Part shown: positions 35,314 to 42,576 of the stretch, piece by piece | How the letters are laid out: each line of letters opens with the position of its first letter | Numbering within the stretch: position 1 is the first letter of the stretch | NCBI GenBank assembly: GCA_021232515.1 | Contig: JAJPOQ010000117.1 | Span: forward strand, 38,411 to 102,410 | Direction: 5' to 3' | Source of the DNA: Lentisphaeraceae bacterium | GTDB lineage: Bacteria > Verrucomicrobiota > Lentisphaeria > Lentisphaerales > Lentisphaeraceae | DNA length: 64,000 nucleotides | The notes under the pieces: model-generated | The model's input: the letters and a program-made list of their open reading frames with translations, nothing else | Databases searched by the model: none | Told to the model about the DNA's origin: nothing | Position numbers and translations under genes: made by a program

Positions 35314-36213
35314 ATGCAAAACAGCTTAGAATTCAAATTAGCTAAACTTCTCGTTGCTGCAGCTTGGGCAGATGGTGACGTTCAAGTTGATGAAATAAAC
35401 ATTCTCAAAGACCTTATTTTCAACTTACCAGGGATCACTGGTGAAGACTGGCAAATACTCGAACTTTACATGGACTCGCCAATCAAAGAGGAAGAGACTG
35501 CCAAGCTGTTAAAAGAGGTCATTACTGCCATAGTCACTAGTGCAGATAAGCTGATGGTTAAAAATACTCTTCACGCTCTCATCGAAGCAGATGGAGCTGC
35601 AACTCCTGAAGAAGAAGAGTTTATTGCTAAAGTTGAACAAGCTTTGGAAGATAAAAAGACCAATCCTGTTGCAATCATCGGTAGCTTTTTCAAGAAAAGT
35701 CTTTCATTTAAAAGCCAGGATGTTCCTAAGCGCGAAAAGCTTTTCCAAGACTGGGTAAAAAACACTATCTATTACCAAGTTCATCACGACGACAAGCATG
35801 ACCACTTTACCATCGACGACTTCACACTTAGAAAACTTTGTTTAAAAGCAGGTTTACTGGCAAAAGTCTGTCACCAAGATGGAGAGCCAAGCAAAAAAGA
35901 AATTACCGAAGTTGCGGCAAGGCTACAGGAAATTGGTAACCTTTCTGAAGAAGAAGCTACCATACTTATCGAAGCTGCTTTTAACAGAACAGCGAGAGGC
36001 TTGGACTTTAGCCACTTATGCAGAAGTTACTTTGAAATCACCGAATTTGAAGAACGTTGTGACTTCCTGCTTATTTTATTCCGAGCTGCGGCTGCTTCTG
36101 AAGGTACCTGTCACGACGAAATAGAGATCATTCGTGAGATATCCTCTCACCTCAAAGTACCTCACTCAAAATTCATCGAAGCCAAGCTGTCGGTCTTCCC
36201 AGACTACGATTAA
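35314..36213 (+). CDS. tandem TerB-domain protein
   Basis: Protein of 299 residues. Two TerB-like helical domains are visible. The first (about 5-110) has AAAWADGDVQVDEINILKDLI and ALIEADGAATPEEEEFIAKV; the second (about 165-295) has KAGLLAKVCHQDGEPSKKEI and AAAASEGTCHDEIEIIREI. The acidic ADGxxxxxE loops are the metal-binding motif of TerB. It is cytoplasmic, with no membrane segment. TerB proteins act in envelope and metal stress networks. It opens a rightward group with a kinase, an SPFH protein and a zinc-ribbon membrane protein. Confidence 0.8.
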   Translation: MQNSLEFKLAKLLVAAAWADGDVQVDEINILKDLIFNLPGITGEDWQILELYMDSPIKEEETAKLLKEVITAIVTSADKLMVKNTLHALIEADGAATPEEEEFIAKVEQALEDKKTNPVAIIGSFFKKSLSFKSQDVPKREKLFQDWVKNTIYYQVHHDDKHDHFTIDDFTLRKLCLKAGLLAKVCHQDGEPSKKEITEVAARLQEIGNLSEEEATILIEAAFNRTARGLDFSHLCRSYFEITEFEERCDFLLILFRAAAASEGTCHDEIEIIREISSHLKVPHSKFIEAKLSVFPDYD

Positions 36214-36214
36214 A

Positions 36215-36250
36215 TTGATATTTTTGACATCTTTGACATTGTTCACTTGT
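36215..36250 (+). repeat. degenerate 9-bp repeat (TTGACATYT-like)
   Basis: Four successive nonamers TTGATATTT, TTGACATCT, TTGACATTG and TTCACTTGT begin two bases after the TerB gene stop. The period is 9 bp, as in the arrays at 5.2, 5.6 and 15.0 kb, but the unit sequence differs. Confidence 0.55.
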
Positions 36251-36282
36251 GAAAACAACAAATTGCAGCATATTTCTTAGCT

Positions 36283-36528
36283 ATGAGTGAGATAATATTA
36301 GTTACCAAAACAGTCAAAAGCAAAGAATGCACAAGCGTCACATGGCGTAACATTCCTGCTGGCCTAGTTCTTGAAGAGTCTGAAGGAAAGTGGCGCACAA
36401 CCATGGATCTAAAAGGTGAGTTTTGGGACTTAGAAACTTATCCTGACCAGGATACTGCGGTAGCTAAGCTTATCGATAAGAAAAAAGCTTTAGACGAATA
36501 CAGAATGAGTCAACTTTCTTCCAAATAA
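36283..36528 (+). CDS. small cytoplasmic protein of unknown function
   Basis: Protein of 81 residues, soluble, alpha-beta in character (IILVTKTVKSKECTSVTWRN at the start and a helix AKLIDKKKALDEYRM at the end). No known family. It lies 15 bp upstream of the zinc-ribbon kinase and is probably in the same transcript. Confidence 0.5.
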   Translation: MSEIILVTKTVKSKECTSVTWRNIPAGLVLEESEGKWRTTMDLKGEFWDLETYPDQDTAVAKLIDKKKALDEYRMSQLSSK

Positions 36529-36543
36529 AAGGCTTAATATTTA

Positions 36544-37545
36544 ATGAAGATTCGCAAAAAAAACTTTACCATTTCAAAAGCTGTCAAACCAGGACAAGCT
36601 CAGGATTGGCTGCCGTTTTTTTGTGAACTCTGTGGTCGTAAGCTTCGAGCAGCGTCTCAAGACTACGGTCGCTTAAAGCCATGCCCTGGTTGCAAAGAAG
36701 AAATAACTTTCCCTGATCCATCTTTTGGTGTTGGCCAAGTCATCGCTGAATACATGATTGATGGCTGGATAAGCCACGGTTCCATGGGCGAAGTTTATAT
36801 GGCTCACAATGTTGAGACAAAGCAAAAAGTAGCTCTCAAACTTTTGAACAGTCAGCTTGCTTCTGAAGATGGTGTAAAACTTTTCAAACAAGAATGTGAC
36901 CTCCTCAGTTTTTTCCGCCATGACAACATCGTCGGAACTCTCGGTTGCGGCGAGTACTACGGCGTTTACTACTTAGCTATGGAGTATGTTGAAGGTGAGT
37001 GTCTAGACTTCATCATGGAGCGCAACGTTTACTTCCCTGAGGATATAGTTCTCTCCATCTTAAGACAAACGGCAGATGGCCTAGACTATGCTTGGAAGAA
37101 GTTTGGCATACGTCACCGTGACTTAAAGCCTGGTAACCTCATGATGGATAGTTCGAACAATCTGACCATTATCGATTGGGGTATGGCTAAACAAAAGTTT
37201 TATAATGCTGACGAAAAAGCTCTTGGTTCGCCGCTTTTCATGGATCCAGTAAACATCACTCAAAACACCGGTTTAGATTGTCGCTCAGACATATACTCTA
37301 TGGGGGTTACTTGCTTCCACTTGCTGACTGGTGACTACCCATTTTTCGCTGAAGATGTTGACTCACTTGTCGACAAGATCCTTAACGAACCTGCTCCACT
37401 TGCTTGTACTGTAAATAGAAAGGTCAGCGAACTCACTTCTCAATTAATTTATTATATGATGGAAAAAAGCTACGAAACTCGTTACCAAAGTTGGGACGAA
37501 GTACTAGCTGGTGTAAATGAAGTCATTGCTCAAAGGCGCTTCTAG
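36544..37545 (+). CDS. Ser/Thr protein kinase with N-terminal zinc ribbon
   Basis: Protein of 333 residues. A zinc ribbon comes first: C27-x2-C30 and C47-x2-C50. The kinase domain spans about 68-325. The glycine loop (SHGSMGEVYMAH) is slightly degenerate, ATP-anchoring Lys is K99 in VALKLL, the catalytic loop is RHRDLKPGN (near 190-198), and DWG replaces DFG. It has no membrane helix, so it is a soluble Hanks-type kinase. It lies in the TerB-kinase-SPFH group and probably relays a stress signal there. Confidence 0.88.
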   Translation: MKIRKKNFTISKAVKPGQAQDWLPFFCELCGRKLRAASQDYGRLKPCPGCKEEITFPDPSFGVGQVIAEYMIDGWISHGSMGEVYMAHNVETKQKVALKLLNSQLASEDGVKLFKQECDLLSFFRHDNIVGTLGCGEYYGVYYLAMEYVEGECLDFIMERNVYFPEDIVLSILRQTADGLDYAWKKFGIRHRDLKPGNLMMDSSNNLTIIDWGMAKQKFYNADEKALGSPLFMDPVNITQNTGLDCRSDIYSMGVTCFHLLTGDYPFFAEDVDSLVDKILNEPAPLACTVNRKVSELTSQLIYYMMEKSYETRYQSWDEVLAGVNEVIAQRRF

Positions 37546-37571
37546 CTTACACATTTCTATTTGAATTATAA

Positions 37572-37601
37572 TTGACGACTTTGCTGGTAACAGGTTATTT
37601 T
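37572..37601 (+). promoter_or_regulatory. possible sigma-70-type promoter of the SPFH gene
   Basis: TTGACG (37572-37577), an 18-bp spacer and TATTTT (37596-37601). The downstream ATG at 37641 has a good AAAGGAG ribosome site. This suggests that the SPFH gene has its own promoter in addition to any read-through from the kinase gene. Confidence 0.35.
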
Positions 37602-37640
37602 GTTATTATGAGTAAATCAATTTTTTAAAGGAGTGTTCTT

Positions 37641-38777
37641 ATGGGATTATGGGATAAAATCAAAGGCGAATTTGTCGATGTCATAGAGTGGCTAGACGAC
37701 AGTCGCGATATACTTGCTTACAGGTTCGAACGTTACGGCAATGAAATAAAGAATGGGGCTCAACTTACCGTCCGTGAAGGACAAGTTGCCGTTTTTATTC
37801 ATCAGGGAAAATTAGCTGATGTATTTCAACCAGGTATGTACACTCTGGAAACAGCCAACATGCCGATTCTTTCAACGCTGCTTGGTTGGAAGCACGGTTT
37901 TGAAAGTCCATTTAAAGCTGAAGTTATTTTTGTAAATACCAGACAACTCGTCGACCAAAAATGGGGTACTAAAAACCCTATCATGCTAAGAGATGCCGAC
38001 TTTGGCCCTCTTCGCTTGCGCGCTTTTGGTACTTATGCAATAAAAGTTAAAGACGCCGGTACTTTCGTTAAAGAGATAGTTGGTACAGACGGAGAATTCA
38101 CTTCTGATCAATTAGTCGACCAATTACGAAATATCATCGTTTCTCGCTTCACAGACAAACTAGGTGAGGCTAAAATCCCTGCTTTAGACCTTGCCGCAAA
38201 CTATGACGAGATCGGCGATCTTATAAAAACTAAGATCAGTCCTGAGTTTGACGAGTATGGCATAGACCTTTGTAAGTTTTTAGTTGAAAATATCGCTCTG
38301 CCTCCTGAAGTGGAGAAAGCTCTCGATAAGAGATCTAGCATGGGCGTTTTAGGCAACATGCAACAATATACCCAGTTCCAAGCTGCAAATGCTCTTGAAG
38401 ATGCAGCTAACAACTCTGGCGATGCTGGAGGTGCAATGGGTGGTGGTATGGGTATGGGCATGGGATTCGCCATGGCAAATACTATGGGACAAGCGATGAC
38501 TGGCGGTGCTCAAGCATCGGCACCACCACCGCCTCCTGGAGCTCCTGCGGCTGCAGCATTTCATGTATCTGTAAATGGCGAAAGCTACGGTCCTTACGAC
38601 ATGACCACTTTTCAACAACACGTTTCTGGTGGACAGATCACAAATGAATCGATGGTTTGGAAACAAGGTATGGCCAACTGGTTACCTGCAGGTCAAGTTC
38701 AGGAACTTTCAGGACTGTTTGGACCGCCGCCGTTACCACCAAGTGGATCGACTCCGCCGCCTCCACCACCGGCGTAA
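37641..38777 (+). CDS. SPFH-domain (YdjI/virion-core-like) protein with GYF_2 domain
   Basis: Protein of 378 residues. The SPFH/band-7-like domain spans about 30-235 (LTVREGQVAVFIHQGKLADV, GMYTLETANMPIL, PIMLRDADFGPLRLRAFGTY). A Gly/Met/Ala-rich stretch (about 255-295) is followed by a proline-rich linker and a GYF_2 domain (about 305-355: YGPYDMTTFQQHVSGGQI ... WKQGMANWLPA), which usually binds proline-rich ligands. The chain ends in a proline-rich tail. Family members (COG4260) lie at the membrane in stress modules. The next gene, 9 bp on, encodes a zinc-ribbon membrane protein that commonly accompanies this family. Confidence 0.85.
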   Translation: MGLWDKIKGEFVDVIEWLDDSRDILAYRFERYGNEIKNGAQLTVREGQVAVFIHQGKLADVFQPGMYTLETANMPILSTLLGWKHGFESPFKAEVIFVNTRQLVDQKWGTKNPIMLRDADFGPLRLRAFGTYAIKVKDAGTFVKEIVGTDGEFTSDQLVDQLRNIIVSRFTDKLGEAKIPALDLAANYDEIGDLIKTKISPEFDEYGIDLCKFLVENIALPPEVEKALDKRSSMGVLGNMQQYTQFQAANALEDAANNSGDAGGAMGGGMGMGMGFAMANTMGQAMTGGAQASAPPPPPGAPAAAAFHVSVNGESYGPYDMTTFQQHVSGGQITNESMVWKQGMANWLPAGQVQELSGLFGPPPLPPSGSTPPPPPPA

Positions 38778-38786
38778 ACCTCACCA

Positions 38787-39869
38787 ATGAGTGAGAAACA
38801 GTTTCCTTGTAATTCATGTGGAGCAAACTTGCTGTTTGCTCCCGGCCAAGCTTCTCTAGTCTGTCCATATTGCGACAGTAAAAACGAGATAGCCGAGAGC
38901 GACGTACCTGTCGTTGAGCAGGACTTTGAGGACTTCTTAACTCAACTTGAAAATGAACCCGACCAAGATGCTGTCGTTGAGATAAACGACACAAAGTGCA
39001 CTGCTTGTGGTGCTGAGTTTTCAGTTGAGCCCGGTGAACAGTCTGGTGAGTGCCCTTATTGTGCAACACCATTTGTAAGTCAGCCACATACAGAAGTCAT
39101 CTTAAAGCCTCAAGCTTTATTACCTTTTAAAGTAGATATTAAAAAAGGTAAAGAAGAGTTCCGTGAGTGGGTCTCAAGCCTCTGGTTCGCCCCAAACAAA
39201 TTGGCCGAATATGCCAGAACTACTAAAAAGCTCCAAGGCATATACTTAGCTCACTGGACTTACGATACAGATACAACGACATCTTACATGGGATCTCGCG
39301 GAGTTCACTACTGGGAAACTCAGCACTATACAGATAGCGAAGGAAAATCGCGTACTCGACAAGTGCGTAAGACTCGTTGGTACCCCTGTTCTGGTACTGT
39401 TCATAATAGTTTTGATGACATATTGATCGTTGCAAATGACTCACTTCCGCGAAAATATACCGAAAAACTAGAACCTTGGGATCTTCAAGAACTCAAACCT
39501 TATGCAGATGAATACCTAAGTGGTTTTAAATCAGAAAAGTACTCCGTTGGCCTCAAAGATGGATTTGTACTAGCTAAAAGGCAAGTATCGCCCAAAATTG
39601 ATCAAACAATCCGTAGGAATATCGGTGGAGATGAACAAAGAGTTTTCTCTCAAAACTCACATTGGAAAGATGTCACCTTCAAACACATACTTTTACCTGT
39701 TTGGGTAACAGCCTACAGGTACCAAGATAAAGTTTTCCGAATAGTCATAAATGCAAGAACTGGAGAGGTTCAGGGCGAACGACCATATAGCTGGATCAAA
39801 ATCACACTGGCTGTGTTGGCTATTATCGCCATTGTCGCTGGACTTATCATCTTTTTCAACAAACAATAA
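38787..39869 (+). CDS. membrane protein with two N-terminal zinc ribbons
   Basis: Protein of 360 residues. Zinc ribbon 1 uses C8, C11, C26 and C29 (CNSCG ... CPYCD); ribbon 2 uses C71, C74, C89 and C92 (CTACG ... CPYC). A middle domain follows with TLAHWTYD-like beta structure and a run of Trp/Tyr. One C-terminal membrane helix lies near 335-356 (ITLAVLAIIAIVAGLIIFF), giving a tail-anchored layout. Such proteins are often misannotated as primosomal or helicase proteins, and they neighbour SPFH/YdjI genes. The likely role is as partner of the upstream SPFH-GYF protein at the membrane. Confidence 0.75.
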   Translation: MSEKQFPCNSCGANLLFAPGQASLVCPYCDSKNEIAESDVPVVEQDFEDFLTQLENEPDQDAVVEINDTKCTACGAEFSVEPGEQSGECPYCATPFVSQPHTEVILKPQALLPFKVDIKKGKEEFREWVSSLWFAPNKLAEYARTTKKLQGIYLAHWTYDTDTTTSYMGSRGVHYWETQHYTDSEGKSRTRQVRKTRWYPCSGTVHNSFDDILIVANDSLPRKYTEKLEPWDLQELKPYADEYLSGFKSEKYSVGLKDGFVLAKRQVSPKIDQTIRRNIGGDEQRVFSQNSHWKDVTFKHILLPVWVTAYRYQDKVFRIVINARTGEVQGERPYSWIKITLAVLAIIAIVAGLIIFFNKQ

Positions 39870-39945
39870 GGAATTAATCTTGCTTGTTCCCTCTCAAAAT
39901 AGTATTTTGCTTAACAATGTATCTTTCAAAAAGGCAAAATAAGAG

Positions 39946-40800
39946 ATGGGACACCAAAAGGCGATTTTCAATACCGACTATGTACACTATAAATACTTAG
40001 AGTACAGCGTTTACGAAGGTGACTTCAAGGATGTTTGCCAAGACATATTATCAGTTCATGAAACCAGTAATGCACTCATTGCCTTTGGAAAGACACTCTC
40101 ACAAAAACTGTTTTCAGAATCTACTCCTGATGACTTAAAAGACTTTGAGGAAATAACTGGCGACAAGTACTTTCCACAAACTCAACGAGATGTTTTTATT
40201 TGGATTCATGGAAAAACTATTGGTGATGTTTTTGACAGAGCACGCAGTATTGATAATGCCCTGCCTAAAAATGCTTCTTTAAAACTAGAGAAAGATGGTT
40301 TTGTCTATCACGATTCTCGTGACTTAACAGGTTTTGTCGATGGCTCTGCTAATCCACAAGGTGAAAAGGCTTTAGATGCAGCACTTATCCCTAGTGGCCC
40401 AGCCAAAGGTGGCTCTATCCTACTGACTCAACAGTGGAATCATAAGCTTGATATGTTTGCTGTCATGCCAACTACTGAACAAGAAAAAGTCATAGGCCGC
40501 ACCAAACCCGACAGTATTGAATTTACTGACGAAAACATGCCTGAAAACTCACATGTTGCCAAAACCGATATAAAAGGTACAAAGATTTACAGAAGAAGTA
40601 CTCCATTTGGAAACTTACAGGAACACGGCCTTTACTTCATGGCATTTTCTTGTGAAACTGAACGTTTCACAAAGCAACTACAAAGCATGGCAGGGTCCCA
40701 GGGGAACTATGACAGGATCATGGACTTCTCTACTCCAGTAAGCAGTTCTTACTTCTTTTGCCCTTCTGAAGAATTATTAAAAGATATTGCCCAGTCTTAG
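39946..40800 (+). CDS. Dyp-type haem peroxidase
   Basis: Protein of 284 residues. The family hallmark GFVDG (GXXDG, with the distal Asp) lies near 127-131 in LTGFVDGSANPQ. GSILLTQQWNHKL and the C-terminal HGLYFMAFSCETERFTKQL complete the haem-binding ferredoxin-like fold. There is no signal peptide, so it is probably cytoplasmic or a cargo protein; no encapsulin gene or clear cargo-loading peptide is seen. It oxidises bulky organic substrates with H2O2. Confidence 0.88.
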   Translation: MGHQKAIFNTDYVHYKYLEYSVYEGDFKDVCQDILSVHETSNALIAFGKTLSQKLFSESTPDDLKDFEEITGDKYFPQTQRDVFIWIHGKTIGDVFDRARSIDNALPKNASLKLEKDGFVYHDSRDLTGFVDGSANPQGEKALDAALIPSGPAKGGSILLTQQWNHKLDMFAVMPTTEQEKVIGRTKPDSIEFTDENMPENSHVAKTDIKGTKIYRRSTPFGNLQEHGLYFMAFSCETERFTKQLQSMAGSQGNYDRIMDFSTPVSSSYFFCPSEELLKDIAQS

Positions 40801-40828
40801 CTTAATTGCAGGTTTTATTATTACCCTT

Positions 40829-40853
40829 GACGATTTTATTATAAAACATCGTC
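40829..40853 (+). terminator. possible terminator after the Dyp peroxidase
   Basis: The stem GACGAT / ATCGTC extends by three A-T pairs past a one-base bulge, with a short AT loop, 28 bp after the peroxidase stop. The following TACTTTA is only weakly T-rich, so this call is tentative. Confidence 0.4.
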
Positions 40854-40915
40854 TACTTTAGTCATACTCTTATGGATATTATCAATGCAATTGAAACACC
40901 ATAAAGATTTTAAGT

Positions 40916-41064
40916 ATGAAATACAAAAACTCCTCTTCCCCCGCCTTAAACCGTGTATGGACTAATGGAAGTACAAACAAACTAAACATAGTTATGATTC
41001 TTTCCGATGACCAAGCTTATGGTAGCCAATCAAAACACTTAAAATTATAACAAAGTTTGAATAA
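40916..41064 (+). pseudogene. collapsed sulfatase remnant (both ends kept, middle lost)
   Basis: This lies in the 350-bp gap before the intact sulfatase at 41151. It begins ATGAAATAC, as that gene does. It contains a 35-bp stretch (40984-41018) identical to 41219-41253, encoding NIVMILSDDQA. At 41041-41064 a frame reads KIITKFE-stop, against KVITEFK-stop at the end of the intact gene. The open frame from 40916 itself ends at 41050 after 44 codons. A degenerate copy of the sulfatase terminator seems to follow (AGGGTATCAA near 41077-41086). The simplest reading is a tandem sulfatase copy that lost about 1.2 kb internally. The rest of the gap holds the peroxidase terminator and the sulfatase leader. 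Confidence 0.75.
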
Positions 41065-41150
41065 TCTGATAAACTTAGGGTATCAATTCTCTACCACCCT
41101 GCCTTTTCCTATTAAGATTATTTCAATTCATAATAAATAAGGTTTTAAAC

Positions 41151-42494
41151 ATGAAATACGCGTGGATCTTTTTTCTCATCTTAACCTGGGGCTGCACCAG
41201 TGTAAGTGCAGACAAACCAAACATAGTTATGATTCTTTCCGATGACCAAGCTTGGAGCGACTATAGCTTCATGGGTCATAAGCATATAAAGACTCCTCAT
41301 CTCGATAAACTGGCCACCGAAGGAGTTCTTTTCCGTAGAGCCTATGTTCCTACTGGACTTTGTCGCCCTTCACTCATGACTTTAGCTACAGGTCAATATG
41401 TTAGTGTTCATGGCGTGACCGGGAATGACCCTTTTGGAGATAGTAAAAACCCTAATAATCCAGACCTTAAAGCTTCTCTTATTTCAAAAATTGATAAGTT
41501 CGATACGCTTCCAGAGCTTCTTGGAGAACAAGGCTACTTAAGTCACCAAAGTGGTAAATGGTGGGAAGGTAACTACAAAAGAGGTGGATTTACTCACGGT
41601 ATGACTCGTGGTTATCCTCAAAAAGGCGGTCGTCATGGTGATGACGGCTTAAAAATTGGTCGTGAAGGTATTCAACCTGTCGCTGACTTTGTCGATATGG
41701 CAATTGAAAAAGATAAGCCTTTCTTTGTTTGGTATGCACCATTTATGCCGCACACTCCTCATACACCTCCAAAGAGACTTCTAAAGAAGTATCTTGCCAA
41801 AGGACTACCAAAACCAGTTGCTAGTTACTATGCCATGTGTGAGTGGTTCGACGAAACCTGTGGTGACGTCGTAAAAATGCTTGAAGATAAAAAAGTTAGA
41901 GACAATACCATCATCGTTTATGTTTGTGATAACGGCTGGACACAAAACCCTACAAAGCCCAACAAGTATGCTCTCCGCTCAAAGCAAACAGCTTATGAAA
42001 ATGGCGTAAGAACTCCTATCTTTTTTAGCTGGCCTGCAAAGTACAAACAGCAAGATCGCCCTGAACTTTTCAGTAGTATCGACATCTTTCCAACTCTTTT
42101 AGCAGCTGCAGGAGCACGTATTCCTAAAAACCTACCGGGTTTAAACCTCAACGAACATATGATCAAAGGTTCAAAAATTGACCGCGACCATATCTTTGGA
42201 GAATCTTTTGCTCATGATATCTTAGATATAAACGATCCTGAAAAAACTCTCCTTTTTAGATGGTGTATTAAAGGTAAATGGAAGCTACTTCTTACCTACG
42301 ACGGAACTGTTAGCCGCTATAAAACGACTCACCCAAGAAACGAGAAAAGGCCTCAGCTCTTTGACCTTTCTGCGGACCCTGGTGAAACTGAAAATCTAGC
42401 TAAAGACAATCCTGAAGTTGTTGCTGAACTTGTTAAAAAGATCAATAATTGGTATCCAGTAAAAACACGTAAAGTTATAACCGAATTTAAATAA
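41151..42494 (+). CDS. exported arylsulfatase-type sulfatase (FGly)
   Basis: Protein of 447 residues with a signal peptide (MKYAWIFFLILTWGCTSVSA; a lipobox-like WGC is also present). The metal-binding N-terminus NIVMILSDDQ supplies Asp31/Asp32. The formylglycine precursor Cys is C71 in TGLCRPSLMTLATGQ; the usual final Arg of C-x-P-S-R is Leu, as in a recognised sulfatase subgroup. Further blocks are the HQSGKW Lys/His site, FMPHTPHTPP, and IIVYVCDNGWT with metal-binding Asp-Asn. It should hydrolyse sulfate esters of algal or animal polysaccharides. The upstream remnant shows that this gene was once duplicated in tandem. Confidence 0.93.
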   Translation: MKYAWIFFLILTWGCTSVSADKPNIVMILSDDQAWSDYSFMGHKHIKTPHLDKLATEGVLFRRAYVPTGLCRPSLMTLATGQYVSVHGVTGNDPFGDSKNPNNPDLKASLISKIDKFDTLPELLGEQGYLSHQSGKWWEGNYKRGGFTHGMTRGYPQKGGRHGDDGLKIGREGIQPVADFVDMAIEKDKPFFVWYAPFMPHTPHTPPKRLLKKYLAKGLPKPVASYYAMCEWFDETCGDVVKMLEDKKVRDNTIIVYVCDNGWTQNPTKPNKYALRSKQTAYENGVRTPIFFSWPAKYKQQDRPELFSSIDIFPTLLAAAGARIPKNLPGLNLNEHMIKGSKIDRDHIFGESFAHDILDINDPEKTLLFRWCIKGKWKLLLTYDGTVSRYKTTHPRNEKRPQLFDLSADPGETENLAKDNPEVVAELVKKINNWYPVKTRKVITEFK

Positions 42495-42504
42495 AATTAA
42501 TTGC

Positions 42505-42528
42505 AGGGTATCAAGTGACTGATACCCT
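42505..42528 (+). terminator. terminator between the two sulfatases
   Basis: A perfect 9-bp stem AGGGTATCA / TGATACCCT with loop AGTGAC, followed by ATTTTCGTCTT. It lies 10 bp after the first sulfatase's stop, so the two sulfatases are probably transcribed separately. Confidence 0.75.
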
Positions 42529-42576
42529 ATTTTCGTCTTAAACATTGTTTAATTTTCTAATAAAAAAGTGAAGTGT

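Noticed and set aside
38201..39087. Long minus-strand open frames opposite the SPFH and zinc-ribbon genes
   Set aside because: They mirror the Gly/Pro-rich coding sequence, have no ribosome sites and encode low-complexity proteins; they are shadows of real genes.
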